This document shows, in pieces, positions 44,533 through 53,495 of a stretch of 64,000 nt of DNA. The notes below the pieces were generated by a model. That model was given only the letters and a program-made list of their open reading frames with translations. It was not told where the DNA came from and made no database searches. Both the position numbers and the translations under genes were made by a program. This DNA comes from Spirosoma agri (lineage in GTDB: Bacteria; Bacteroidota; Bacteroidia; Cytophagales; Spirosomataceae), in assembly GCF_010747415.1 (NCBI RefSeq), contig NZ_JAAGNZ010000003.1, forward strand, positions 364,710 to 428,709, read 5' to 3'. Within the stretch, counting starts at the first letter, position 1. Each line of letters begins with the position of its first letter.

Positions 44533-45438
44533 ATGGAAACAGAAGCGCATTCATCCAAAACGAATAAGGCCCTCCTGCTACTTGGTCTGCTTCTACTAGC
44601 CGTTGGTGGCGTTTATTATTGGAGTCAGTCGCGCCAGCCCGAGGGTACCGGCGATCATACTAAACGGCTGGCTGACTCGTCGCAAACGGACAAAACGCAG
44701 GGAAACGATCAATTAGATGAACTACGTAGTCAACTTGAGATTGCCAAGCAGGAAAACGCTTCGTTAAATGATCAACTCAATGGGTTGAATGAATTATTAG
44801 CACGAACTTATGATCGGCTTGGCACTTTAGAAGGCACCCGCATTGATCGAATGTTTCCAGCCATACCGAAAAACATTGAGGTTGACCCAGGACAACTCCG
44901 CGACAGTTTATCGAACCAACTGGCCCTCATGCGTGGAAAAGCTGATCAGTTGAGTACCGTCGATCAACAGAATAGAGAATTGCAGCAGGCTCTCAACCAA
45001 CGGGACGCTAAACTGAAAACGATGGTATCTACCTCAGCGGTTACGGGGGATGCCTTCCAGGTAAGTCTCCTGAAATCAAACCAAAAAGTAACAGCGAAAG
45101 CCAAAAAAGTAGACGCACTGAATCTTTCGTTCACGGTGCCGGCCGAACGACGTCTGGAGGGAACGAAAGACGTTTACTTAAGTCTGGTCCATGAGTCGGG
45201 CCGATCACCGGCGAGGCCGTTGCCATCCGTCACTATCACGCTGCCCTCCGGCAACATAATGATACCCGTCGATGCTAGACAAACCGTTACGTTCAACGGA
45301 ACGAAACAGCAAATAAATTTTAGGTTTCATCCAGCGGTGAAACTTGAGCCGGGCACCTACCGGGCGTCCGTGTATATAAACGATGCCTATCTGGGATCAG
45401 TAACGGTTCAGTTACGGGACAGTTTCTGGTTTTTTTAG
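44533..45438 (+). CDS. Single-TM coiled-coil protein with a C-terminal beta domain
   Basis: A 301-residue protein. An N-terminal transmembrane helix (ALLLLGLLLLAVGGVYYW, about 14-31) is followed by a polar linker and a heptad-rich coiled coil (LDELRSQLEIAKQENASLND, about 56-165). The C-terminal ~130 residues are beta-rich (VDALNLSFTVPAERRLEG, VYLSLVHESG, GTYRASVYINDAYLG) and end in DSFWFF. Proteins of this layout are common in Bacteroidota, but I recognise no named family. It follows the 43886 gene by 95 bases and is followed after 200 bases by MscS. A cell-envelope scaffold role is only a guess. Confidence 0.72.
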   Translation: METEAHSSKTNKALLLLGLLLLAVGGVYYWSQSRQPEGTGDHTKRLADSSQTDKTQGNDQLDELRSQLEIAKQENASLNDQLNGLNELLARTYDRLGTLEGTRIDRMFPAIPKNIEVDPGQLRDSLSNQLALMRGKADQLSTVDQQNRELQQALNQRDAKLKTMVSTSAVTGDAFQVSLLKSNQKVTAKAKKVDALNLSFTVPAERRLEGTKDVYLSLVHESGRSPARPLPSVTITLPSGNIMIPVDARQTVTFNGTKQQINFRFHPAVKLEPGTYRASVYINDAYLGSVTVQLRDSFWFF

Positions 45439-45639
45439 GAAAACATTAACGAGAGGTAGTATGGATACCACTACAGTTGTTCTGCCCGCCAGACTTTAGA
45501 CTATTTTGATAGAATTAGATTAGCTAAGTACTCATGTATAAATTCATTAGGTTCCTTCGTCAGCAGGAAAAAAAACCTTAATGAATTTTAGCTGATCTAC
45601 TTTCCAACCAATGGAATACTTTTTTTTAAACACGACGTT

Positions 45640-46620
45640 ATGCTTTTACTCTGGAGTTTTTTCCAGCCGCCCCGGGTCAATGAACCACCTTTTACCATCA
45701 ATGACGGTCTGATCTTATTCTGGAACACTGTTCGCGACTTTATGAAGGGAATCATTGAACGACTCCCCTATCTTATCGTCGGCGCGGTGGTCTTTCTGCT
45801 GTTCTGGCTGCTGGCAAAAGCCGTTCAGAAAGTGATTAACAAAGTAGCCGTTCAGAGCCACTCCATAGATGAAACGCTGGCCAGCCTGGTAAGCCGCATC
45901 GTCAGTACGCTTATTACCATCATTGGCTTTCTGGCTACCTGCGTGGTTGTCTTTCCGTCGTTCAAGCCCGGCGATATCATTGCGGGGCTGGGTATTACGT
46001 CGGTGGCCATCGGGTTTGCCTTCAAAGATATTCTCCAGAATTTCTTTGCCGGTATCCTTATTCTGTGGCGTCGGCCCTTCAAAGTAGGCGACCAGATTCG
46101 GGTCAACAATTTTGAAGGCACCGTTGAGAATATCAATATGCGTTCCACCCGGCTCAAAACCTACGATGGCGAGCGGGCCATTCTGCCGAACGGTGACGTT
46201 TATACCAGTTCCGTGCTGGTCCGAACGGCTTATCATAAACGCCGGTTAAAATTTGTGGTAGGCATTGGCTATTCGGATTCCATTGAAGAAGCCCGCAGCG
46301 TCATTCACGACGTACTGAATGGCATCGAGGGCGTCCTGAAAGATCCGGCTCCCTGGGTATACGTAACCGAACTGGCGGGTTCATCGGTGAACCTGACGAT
46401 TTTCTTCTGGGTCGAATCTCAACAGGCCAATGCCTTGAAAGTGAGCGATCAGGTGGTGACGGGTATCAAACTGGCCCTCGACAAAGCCAGTATCGACATG
46501 CCCTTTCCGCACACGGTGGTCTTGCTGGAAAAACAATCCAACGCCGATGGTCCGGCCATCTTATCACGTCCGGCGGCTAAAGCGAAAGCCGTTTCTTCTT
46601 TAAACGGTCAGAACATATGA
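45640..46620 (+). CDS. mscS: Small-conductance mechanosensitive channel (MscS family)
   Basis: A 326-residue channel protein. Three membrane helices (LIVGAVVFLLFWLLAKAV, IVSTLITIIGFLATCVVVF, and the pore helix GDIIAGLGITSVAIGFAFKD) are followed by the MscS beta domain (RRPFKVGDQIRVNNFEGTVE, TYDGERAILPNGDVY) and the C-terminal alpha/beta cage. The glycine/alanine-packed pore helix and the LILWRRPFKVGD signature are diagnostic. It opens on membrane tension to release solutes in hypo-osmotic shock. Its stop overlaps the ATG of a broken DUF421 gene by 4 bases (ATGA), so translation was once coupled. Confidence 0.93.
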   Translation: MLLLWSFFQPPRVNEPPFTINDGLILFWNTVRDFMKGIIERLPYLIVGAVVFLLFWLLAKAVQKVINKVAVQSHSIDETLASLVSRIVSTLITIIGFLATCVVVFPSFKPGDIIAGLGITSVAIGFAFKDILQNFFAGILILWRRPFKVGDQIRVNNFEGTVENINMRSTRLKTYDGERAILPNGDVYTSSVLVRTAYHKRRLKFVVGIGYSDSIEEARSVIHDVLNGIEGVLKDPAPWVYVTELAGSSVNLTIFFWVESQQANALKVSDQVVTGIKLALDKASIDMPFPHTVVLLEKQSNADGPAILSRPAAKAKAVSSLNGQNI

Positions 46621-47015
46621 CTGATGTAACATCAACCCTACACGACGGAATATTCAAGGGATGGGAAAGCATCAGACGCGTCGTATTTGTGGGGATAATA
46701 GCCTACATTGACCTACTGTTTTTTCTGCGGATTTCAGGAAAACGGACCCTATCGAAAATGAATGCCCGCGTAGGTGGTCCGATTTGATCTGGTGATAACG
46801 GCGACACTTGATGGCACCTTTTCGACCAGTATTATCTCTCGCCAGACGGGCTTAACCGACAGATTAACGGCACTGGCGCTGCTGGTTGCTCTACAGTATA
46901 GCGTTGCCTGGCTATCCATCCGCTGACCCTGGTTTCAGTGCATGATCAAAAGTGAATCCACCCTGCTGTTTCACAACGGGAATTATCTCTGGCAGGCGAT
47001 GCGCCAGCCCTCATA
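46617..47015 (+). pseudogene. Broken DUF421 (YetF-like) membrane protein gene
   Basis: Starts with ATG overlapping the MscS stop. Reads VVFVGIIAYIDLLFFLRISG and KRTLSKMNA, the hallmark N-terminus of DUF421 proteins. A frameshift follows after RVGGP. In another frame it continues FDLVITATLDGTFSTSII, ALLVALQYSVAWLSIR, then a stop, then MIKSESTLLFHNGNYL. The order matches the family, but at least one frameshift and one stop make it non-functional unless these are sequencing errors. Confidence 0.8.
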
Positions 47016-47070
47016 ATGTTCAGCCGCTCGCTACAGATCGAAATCAGGTATAATACATAAACTTTTATCA

Positions 47071-48114
47071 ATGGAACATAGATCTTCTTTTTCGCGCCGG
47101 GTGGCTACGGCGGCCTTCATTACGTTGCTGATAGCGGCCCTGTTCTGGCTGATTGGCTACGCAGCCAGCTTTTTCTTTCTGGTATTTGGCGGGATTACGT
47201 TCGCGGTAGTTATCAGTGCCATGGCGCATTTTATCCAGCACAAAACACCATTGTCATATGGGCCATCGGTGGCTATCGTCCTACTCCTGCTTGTCGGCCT
47301 GATCGGAGGTACCATCTGGGGGTTGGCACCAACCGTCAGCCAACAGGCCAATGACCTGGCCAAATCGATACCAAAATCGGTCGATCAATTAAAAATGACG
47401 TTACAGAAAACCGAGTGGGGAAAGAACTTGCTGGATGGCATTCCAGAAAACCCAAGCGATCTGCTCTCCTCAGGTGTACCAGGCAAAGGGGTTTTTTCGG
47501 AACTAACGGGTATTTTTTCGGGTACGCTGGGCGGCCTGGTCAACGTACTGATTGTGATCATCACAGGAATTTACCTGGCATTTAATCCCGGTAATTATCG
47601 AAGGGGGTTCGTACGGTTGTTCAACCCATCTTACCGGAATCGGCTGCTCGACGTAATGGATACCTGTTACTCGACGCTGAAGAACTGGTTTATCAGTCGG
47701 ACTATTACCATGACGGTGGTGGGCGTAGTAACTGGAATCGGACTGGCGCTGCTGGGCGTTCCGTTCGCCATTGTCTTGGGTATTATTGCCGGGGTGTTGA
47801 ACTTCATTCCAAACCTGGGTCCATATATTGCGCTGGCTCCGGCCCTGCTGGTTGCCTTACCGCAGGGCACCGAGTACCTAGTGTACGTTTTCGCCCTATA
47901 CATGGGCGTGCAGTCGCTGGAAGGCTACGTATTGACACCCTTACTGGATAAAAAATTTGTATCGCTGCCCCCCGCGCTACTGTTATTCGGGCAGGTCCTA
48001 ATGGGCATTCTGGTAGGTTTGGTCGGCGTCCTGTTTGCGTCCCCGCTGATTGCTGTTCTGATGATTATCGTGGAGGAATTATACGTCAAAGACCGGTTGG
48101 AACAGAAAACCTAA
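47071..48114 (+). CDS. AI-2E family transporter (PerM/YdiK-like permease)
   Basis: A 347-residue inner-membrane protein with about eight hydrophobic segments, the usual number and length for this family (PF01594). Diagnostic pieces are GLAPTVSQQANDLAKSIP in the long loop after helix 3, GVPFAIVLGIIAGVLNFIPN, GPYIALAPALLVA and the last helices VGLVGVLFASPLIAVLMI. Members have been linked to autoinducer-2 export, sodium/proton antiport and stress tolerance, so the substrate is open. It stands in a run of membrane-stress genes with MscS and the broken DUF421 gene. Confidence 0.88.
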   Translation: MEHRSSFSRRVATAAFITLLIAALFWLIGYAASFFFLVFGGITFAVVISAMAHFIQHKTPLSYGPSVAIVLLLLVGLIGGTIWGLAPTVSQQANDLAKSIPKSVDQLKMTLQKTEWGKNLLDGIPENPSDLLSSGVPGKGVFSELTGIFSGTLGGLVNVLIVIITGIYLAFNPGNYRRGFVRLFNPSYRNRLLDVMDTCYSTLKNWFISRTITMTVVGVVTGIGLALLGVPFAIVLGIIAGVLNFIPNLGPYIALAPALLVALPQGTEYLVYVFALYMGVQSLEGYVLTPLLDKKFVSLPPALLLFGQVLMGILVGLVGVLFASPLIAVLMIIVEELYVKDRLEQKT

Positions 48115-48157
48115 CGCATTTTTAGTTAAACCAATCTCTAATAAAAAGCTCAACAAG

Positions 48158-48559
48158 ATGAAAACGATTAAACACATCACCCTAAGTCTGGTTATCGCGA
48201 TTGCCCTCAATGCCTGCACACCTAAAATGGCTTTTACATCCTCGTCCGTAGTTCCCGCAGCGAGTGGAACCATCAATGTAAAAAAAGACAAAAACGAGAA
48301 TTACACCCTGAAAGTGAACGTACATAATCTGGCGGAATCTAAAAACCTGACACCATCGAAGGGCAGTTATTTGGTTTGGATGAAGCAGAATGACCGGTCG
48401 GTTAAGAAACTGGGGCAGTTAAACCCTTCCGGCAAAACCCTCACGGCATCCTTAAGCGCAACGGCGGTTGCCAAACCTCAGGAGGTTTTCATCACCGCTG
48501 AAGATAACGCTGAGATTCTGTATCCGGCGGGTCAAACGGTACTAACGACCGAAAAATAA
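48158..48559 (+). CDS. Small hypothetical lipoprotein
   Basis: A 133-residue protein with a lipoprotein signal (LVIAIALNAC, Cys at 20). The mature part forms a single predicted beta-sandwich-like domain (GTINVKKDKNENYTLKVNVH, GSYLVWMKQNDRSVKKLGQL, EVFITAEDNAEI), similar in outline to anti-sigma or Ig-like stabilising domains found in many Bacteroidota stress operons. No enzyme motif. It is close (43 bases) after the AI-2E permease and 39 bases before the next small gene, so all three may be one transcript. Confidence 0.75.
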   Translation: MKTIKHITLSLVIAIALNACTPKMAFTSSSVVPAASGTINVKKDKNENYTLKVNVHNLAESKNLTPSKGSYLVWMKQNDRSVKKLGQLNPSGKTLTASLSATAVAKPQEVFITAEDNAEILYPAGQTVLTTEK

Positions 48560-48598
48560 TAGAGTGACTACGTTAAATTTTTTAATTTATAAAACCCT

Positions 48599-48862
48599 AT
48601 GGAAAGCAAAGACAGAGAAGACATCATCCGGGCCAAACAGGCCATTTCACCGAATGGACTGGAAAATCAGTCGGCCGAAGGACACAGTGACGTAGGCAGT
48701 GAACAACCCGCCAGCGATTTGCCTGACGAGAAACTGCCCAATGATGATTTGAACGAGAAATACACCGATGGCCCTGACAAGCCGGGCGAAAACGTTCGGA
48801 TAATGAATCCCAACCGGAACCCGAACGATAAGCCGGACATCGACGAACCTGCCTACGATTGA
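48599..48862 (+). CDS. Small acidic, proline/asparagine-rich hypothetical protein
   Basis: An 87-residue very hydrophilic protein (PASDLPDEKLPNDDLNEKYT, NPNRNPNDKPDIDEPAYD) with no hydrophobic segment, no cysteine and low complexity, so probably disordered. It resembles the general-stress small proteins seen at the end of such clusters, but I cannot place it in a family. A hairpin terminator follows 36 bases after the stop, which supports it as the real last gene of the unit. Confidence 0.6.
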   Translation: MESKDREDIIRAKQAISPNGLENQSAEGHSDVGSEQPASDLPDEKLPNDDLNEKYTDGPDKPGENVRIMNPNRNPNDKPDIDEPAYD

Positions 48863-48898
48863 ATGTAACCCAGGTAATACGATAAACCAATAAGAATC

Positions 48899-48936
48899 AA
48901 AACGGTGGCTTACTATTCTGGATAAGCTGCCGTTTT
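48899..48936 (+). terminator. Hairpin terminator
   Basis: AAAACGGTGGCTTA (48899-48912) pairs with TAAGCTGCCGTTTT (48923-48936) at 12 of 14 positions. The right arm ends in a T-run. It ends the MscS to small-acidic-protein gene run. Confidence 0.7.
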
Positions 48937-49337
48937 GCAGTTTTGAGAATACTTCCAGTAATGTTACGTACTTGCATGCTACAGATCAGAGTTGACAGTT
49001 ATTAGAACTGTTTACGAATAACTCTACCGCTCCCCTACTCAAAATCGTTCAATTAACTGCCCGCTATTCTAGTTTTCTGAACAGCCTAACTTGCGATAAA
49101 CTAGCTAGCTATATTCAATTTGAAACTAAAGAAAATTAGTCCATGGAAACCTCGACTTCCCACTCGGGCCAAGGCAAGCTACAATTACTCGTACATGTTG
49201 CATAAACTCATTGCCACGATGAGAATAAGCAGTTGATTAGTGAGACGGCAATTTGAGACTGCTAATAATGTCCGGGTAGAACTTCTGGGAGGGAGACATG
49301 CTGTTGGGGAAAAACGGGCATTTAATGGAACAGCCTC
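48937..49337. other. 400-bp intergenic region between convergent genes
   Basis: No gene and no strong structure seen. It follows the terminator of the plus-strand run and lies at the 3-prime side of the minus-strand gene at 49338. Confidence 0.3.
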
Positions 49338-50780
49338 CTACTTGACCTGCTTGGCCCAATCCAGTAGCGCAGGATATAAGTTGGCCATCGGCTCGCTCGG
49401 CTTGAGCAAGCTATAGAGTTCGCTCAATTTTTGCATAAACTCAGCGAACCGAATATAGTGGCGGTGTTCCACCATCAGTTTTATCCGCTGTTCCACTACA
49501 TAGGCCGCAGTTTTTGTATCATACTGATCCTTGATATAGAGACAAAACAAGGCATGAGTCATGTATTCATTGAACACCGCCTGAGGACTACAGTAGTCCT
49601 CAGTATCCCCACCGGTTTGGGTCCACACTGACCGATTTACAAAGATAGAATCTACACTTTTTTTAAAGCGAGAAGTCGTTGGATTAACATAATTGTGGTC
49701 TATTTCCGTAAACACGACCCCCGACGCTAAGCCCTGTTGCTTAGGAAAAGTTAGGTCGCTCCGAGTCGTATAAGCGGTCGGACTGTTAATAAACATAACG
49801 GCTTCCCGATAAAGCTTGCCCTGAATATAACGCGCGTATTGCTGAGTACTGTGCGAACCACCGATCAGGGGCGAAAAGACAATCCGATAACAGCTGAACC
49901 GTTGCGGAAAACGAGCTTCCAGCCAAGTCCACATCTTGCGAACGGGCATCAACTTTCGCTCCTGCACGATCAATTGCTGATAAATGGGCCGTTGGCGTTG
50001 ATAAAAGGCGCGGTAGCCTGATTTCTTGGCAAAATCTTCTATTTGCGGGGCTAACTGGCGAAAAAGGCTGTTGAAAGTCTCCCAATCCGGTCCGGTTACA
50101 TAGTAGTGTGGCCCTGTCCACATCAGCTTGTCGTGTTCGAAATGATAGGCATAACTGTTTTCCCGAAAGTCGTAGTAGTTGGCGTAAGTATCAGCCAGTT
50201 GGTTGATACTTACGAACACAGGATGATTCAGAAAGGGTTTAAAATGGGTAATTACCTGTTGATAGTAAAGGCCTGACCTGGGTAAGCTCGCGTTTTGTTT
50301 ACCGTGTTCCGATAGCAGCCAAAGGATATTAGCTAATTCATAGACTTCAGGAATGGCAAATTCATCCTGGTCGGTATGGCTGTGGACATAGCTATCCGAA
50401 AACTGACCAGGAACTCCGTTGAATCGCAGGCGATAGGTAGCCCTGCCAGTGGGTAATTCTAACGGAATATATATATGCTGATCAAAGGGACTATTAGTAT
50501 AGTTGAATCGGACGCTATCTCGGCCCGTCAGGAGTATAGCATAAGCCCCCGGATAGCCGTCGTTACCTAAGTCAACGGTATCTCCCACCAGTGCAGTGAG
50601 TGGAAAGGGCCTGGTTGAACCGGAGGAAAGAACCGCAAATTGGGTGCTGTCGAGCTTCAAGCTTCGGGGGTAAGACTGTGTTTGAGGTTTCTGTGATGGA
50701 ATCAACTGTCCGAATGCACATGAGGTAACAAAGACGAGAACAGCGACTAATGTTTTGATCACGACTATCTTACTAATCAT
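49338..50780 (-). CDS. Secreted DUF4932-like protein, possible metallopeptidase
   Basis: A 480-residue exported protein with a signal peptide (IKTLVAVLVFVTSCAFGQ; the Cys could instead be a lipobox). The N-terminal ~110 residues are a beta domain. The larger C-terminal part contains VFTEIDHNYVNPTTSRFK, which I associate with the DUF4932 family of Bacteroidota. The E..H.YVNP pattern with a downstream Glu (QAVFNEYMTHALF) recalls a zinc-binding peptidase arrangement, but this is not proven. It is monocistronic, and divergent from the GH43-like gene. I am fairly sure it is expressed and exported, less sure of the family. Confidence 0.75.
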   Translation of the reverse strand: MISKIVVIKTLVAVLVFVTSCAFGQLIPSQKPQTQSYPRSLKLDSTQFAVLSSGSTRPFPLTALVGDTVDLGNDGYPGAYAILLTGRDSVRFNYTNSPFDQHIYIPLELPTGRATYRLRFNGVPGQFSDSYVHSHTDQDEFAIPEVYELANILWLLSEHGKQNASLPRSGLYYQQVITHFKPFLNHPVFVSINQLADTYANYYDFRENSYAYHFEHDKLMWTGPHYYVTGPDWETFNSLFRQLAPQIEDFAKKSGYRAFYQRQRPIYQQLIVQERKLMPVRKMWTWLEARFPQRFSCYRIVFSPLIGGSHSTQQYARYIQGKLYREAVMFINSPTAYTTRSDLTFPKQQGLASGVVFTEIDHNYVNPTTSRFKKSVDSIFVNRSVWTQTGGDTEDYCSPQAVFNEYMTHALFCLYIKDQYDTKTAAYVVEQRIKLMVEHRHYIRFAEFMQKLSELYSLLKPSEPMANLYPALLDWAKQVK

Positions 50781-51229
50781 ACCTGTCCTGTATTTGATGA
50801 CGCGAAGGTTACTATCTATTGAACCGTTTTGTCAGTCAAAATACAAAAGGGTGGCTGAACCAACGGTTCGTCAGATTTATAATTTAACGGCCGCTGCCCG
50901 GTCTTAAAATATCGCTCGCATAATATAAGTTCAAGACAGGTTTCAAATCATTCAATCCAGGTTACTACCTGGCAACCGATTCGCCCTAAAACCGGCCATA
51001 AGCGCATCCGATTAATTCGACCAACTCCTGGCCGAGAACCCCTACTATACCACTCGCTAGATACTCCCCTCCACGACACGGATTGTACTACCGAGCAAAG
51101 TAAAGTTAATCAGTAAAGCAGCGATTGAGCCACTTCCTACTGACAAGCTGTGCCCCAGCCGTCCATCAGGTGCCTTACAGGAGAAATCAGGTATCAACCG
51201 CTTTGCAGTACTGAACGAATTACGCAACC
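50781..51229. other. 449-bp divergent intergenic region
   Basis: Holds the promoters of the DUF4932-like gene (minus) and the GH43-like gene (plus). A minus-strand frame at 51057-51305 overlaps the start of the GH43 gene and is not credible. No clear repeat or promoter box was recognised. Confidence 0.3.
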
Positions 51230-52315
51230 ATGAAACTTTCCGTGTTTGGTAGTCTCTGGATAATCTGCCTGGGAGCCGCTTTAGTACCAAGCAAACAGGA
51301 GCCATCTCCCCAAAAGCTTACCCTCAACAAACCCCTTATCCTGGAGAAGGATAAACCCGTCTACATGCTGACTTATTTCCGGCAACGGTATCCGACCCGG
51401 ATTGAAATTGATGCTAAAGGAAACACTGTTGAGGTACCGCTGCCTAACCCGATGTTAATTAATAAGCTGCACATTGCCTTGTCCACCGATGGCAGGCATT
51501 GGACACCCTTAAACGACAACAAACCGGTATGGGACCAACATGTTCGGGATCCTTTTGTGCGCAAAGGACCCGACGGGATTTGGCGACTCTTGTCAACGGG
51601 TGGAGGCACGGGCAACAACCGGCAGGAAGTCGGGCCCAGCTGCCTTTACATTACCTCCAGAGACTTAATTCATTGGCAGCTTGAAGGGCCTTTGTCGCTC
51701 ATGAAGGATGTGCGCAATGACTCAGGCACCTTGGCCCGAAATATCTGGGCACCCGAATGGTACTATGACCAAAAAACCGGTGAGTATTTGCTGGTCTGGT
51801 CTTCCTCTTTTGAGGATGCGGGCTGGAAACAAAGTCGACTTTGGTCCTGTCGAACCCGGGATTGGAAAACCTTCACTCCGGCCAGGGTATTTTTTCATCC
51901 ACCCTATTCGGTGATCGATGGTACCTTGCTACAGGCCAAAGGAACCTATTATTTGTTTCATAAGGAAGAGGAGTTTGGGGTCAAAACAGGGGAACGAAGG
52001 GCTATCCGGGTAGCTACGTCAAAAAGCCTTGGAGGTCCTTATAATCTTGTACAAGGCTCATTAAATAAGGGCCAAATTGTTCCTGTCATTACGGAAGGAC
52101 CGACGGTCATCAAGGACCCTCTCAAACCCGGTTGGCTCTTGTTATATGATTATTGTATGACGGACCGTTTTGGGGCTTCTTACTCGGCTGATTTACGTCA
52201 CTGGACCGTGGAAAAAGACGTAGCTTTCCCTGCTGAAGCCCGGCATGGTTGTATTTCGCTCTTAACGGCCCAAGAAGCACAAACTTTACACGCAACATTT
52301 GGCAACACACACTGA
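51230..52315 (+). CDS. Secreted GH43-like five-bladed propeller glycosidase
   Basis: A 361-residue protein with an N-terminal hydrophobic signal (LSVFGSLWIICLGAALVPS). It has the blade pattern of GH43/GH117-type arabinosidases and xylosidases: VRDPFVRKGPDGIWRLLST, NIWAPEWYYDQKTGEYLLVW, YSVIDGTLLQAKGTYYLFHK and ITEGPTVIKDPLKPGWLLLY. By position the Asp of RDPF, the Asp of VIDGT and the Glu of TEGPT are likely catalytic-site acids. It would trim arabinose or xylose side chains of plant or algal polysaccharides outside the cell. It has no accessory module. It stands alone, with a possible terminator 150 bases after it. Confidence 0.85.
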   Translation: MKLSVFGSLWIICLGAALVPSKQEPSPQKLTLNKPLILEKDKPVYMLTYFRQRYPTRIEIDAKGNTVEVPLPNPMLINKLHIALSTDGRHWTPLNDNKPVWDQHVRDPFVRKGPDGIWRLLSTGGGTGNNRQEVGPSCLYITSRDLIHWQLEGPLSLMKDVRNDSGTLARNIWAPEWYYDQKTGEYLLVWSSSFEDAGWKQSRLWSCRTRDWKTFTPARVFFHPPYSVIDGTLLQAKGTYYLFHKEEEFGVKTGERRAIRVATSKSLGGPYNLVQGSLNKGQIVPVITEGPTVIKDPLKPGWLLLYDYCMTDRFGASYSADLRHWTVEKDVAFPAEARHGCISLLTAQEAQTLHATFGNTH

Positions 52316-52466
52316 GTGGATTACTAGCTGTAAAGCCTACGATTGGTTGAGGTTCATGTTGTATTCTCTTTCACCAAAACTGGTGTATAATTGGAGGTAT
52401 CGACGTTTCAATAGACATAGATTATCTGAGTAACCAACAGAGTTGATCGTCTTATAAATAGCTCCT

Positions 52467-52507
52467 GCCCGACACGAATCTAGATTTGCTTATCTATAAA
52501 TTCGGGC
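52467..52507 (+). terminator. Possible terminator after the GH43-like gene
   Basis: GCCCGA (52467-52472) pairs with TCGGGC (52502-52507) and is followed by GTTTTTCTG. The long AT-rich loop contains a second pairing GAAT/ATTC. The T-run supports a rho-independent terminator, although the stem is short. Confidence 0.4.
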
Positions 52508-52582
52508 GTTTTTCTGTACCATTCGAGAGCTTACAACAGACCGATAAAGACGGCCAAGTGGATTGTTAGTCTAGCTATACTT

Positions 52583-53299
52583 TCAGGGTACACGGGTCAT
52601 AGCCTCTTTCTTGTTTTTAAATTCATGGAACTTCAGGAAGCCAATGGTTATCGCTAAAAAAATAAGCAATGTGGGCAAGCTTGGCGGGTTTACATTGACA
52701 AGGGCGTGTGCCAGGGCTACAATCAGCCACGATTTTGTTTTTCGGTAAAACTCGGCTAGCCCTGCACTCCCTGCCACTATCATGCCTATGAACCGTAACG
52801 GATTGGCCAGCGTCAGTCGATTAGGAAATGAGTAGTGCCAGACAAACCAAAGCACGGCACTTAGTAGAACAATCGTTAAAAACGAATACTTACTCAGTTC
52901 GTTGCCTAAGAAAACGCGCCACCCCAATTCTTCCAGAAGAGCATAGAAAAGCGCATACAGGGTCCAGAAAATGATCAGACAATAATTAGTCTTGCCGGCT
53001 AGGATATTGGCAAGGAGTGTACCAACAAGAAATAGTCCAAGTCCAATAAACTCCATTTGTCTAACCCAACCCGTTTTACTAAAGAGTCGCAGTCGCAAGG
53101 GTGTTTTAGACCAATAGCTGACTAGTATGGCCGATAAGAAAGGTCCGAATCCAACCGTAAAAATCCATTTAATTCCAGGTGAAGCCAGAAGATTGGGCAG
53201 TAAATGAAAGCCATAGGAAATCCCAAAGGCCAAAACAAAGTAGCGGGTGAGTTTTAGGGCGACTGCCTTATCGAAGATGAATTGAGTGGTTCCCATCAT
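52583..53299 (-). CDS. CPBP-family intramembrane glutamic endopeptidase
   Basis: A 238-residue membrane protein with about seven hydrophobic segments. The conserved pair of active-site motifs is present: EELGWRVFLGNEL (EExxxR) and AVLWFVWHYSF (FxxxH type). After them comes the ALAHALVN helix, where a His is also conserved. The family includes CAAX prenyl proteases of eukaryotes and bacteriocin-immunity proteins. The bacterial substrate is usually unknown. ATG 53299 and ATG 53296 are both possible. It is intact, unlike the decayed relative at 11920-12489. Confidence 0.9.
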   Translation of the reverse strand: MMGTTQFIFDKAVALKLTRYFVLAFGISYGFHLLPNLLASPGIKWIFTVGFGPFLSAILVSYWSKTPLRLRLFSKTGWVRQMEFIGLGLFLVGTLLANILAGKTNYCLIIFWTLYALFYALLEELGWRVFLGNELSKYSFLTIVLLSAVLWFVWHYSFPNRLTLANPLRFIGMIVAGSAGLAEFYRKTKSWLIVALAHALVNVNPPSLPTLLIFLAITIGFLKFHEFKNKKEAMTRVP

Positions 53300-53495
53300 G
53301 GATCGTTTTTATCTTGCCTACGTTTTTCCTGTTGTCTCTTAGCCTTATGATCGTAGGGCTAATTATCCGTTAGCCGGGTTTTTCGTGACCATTGGTTAGG
53401 ACAAACATGGCTGGTGTTTTCAGCCAACGCAAGGGGGTGGGACACTCGGCAAAGGGAACGGGACAAACAGGCTGTTTGTGGGCTATTGGGGACAA

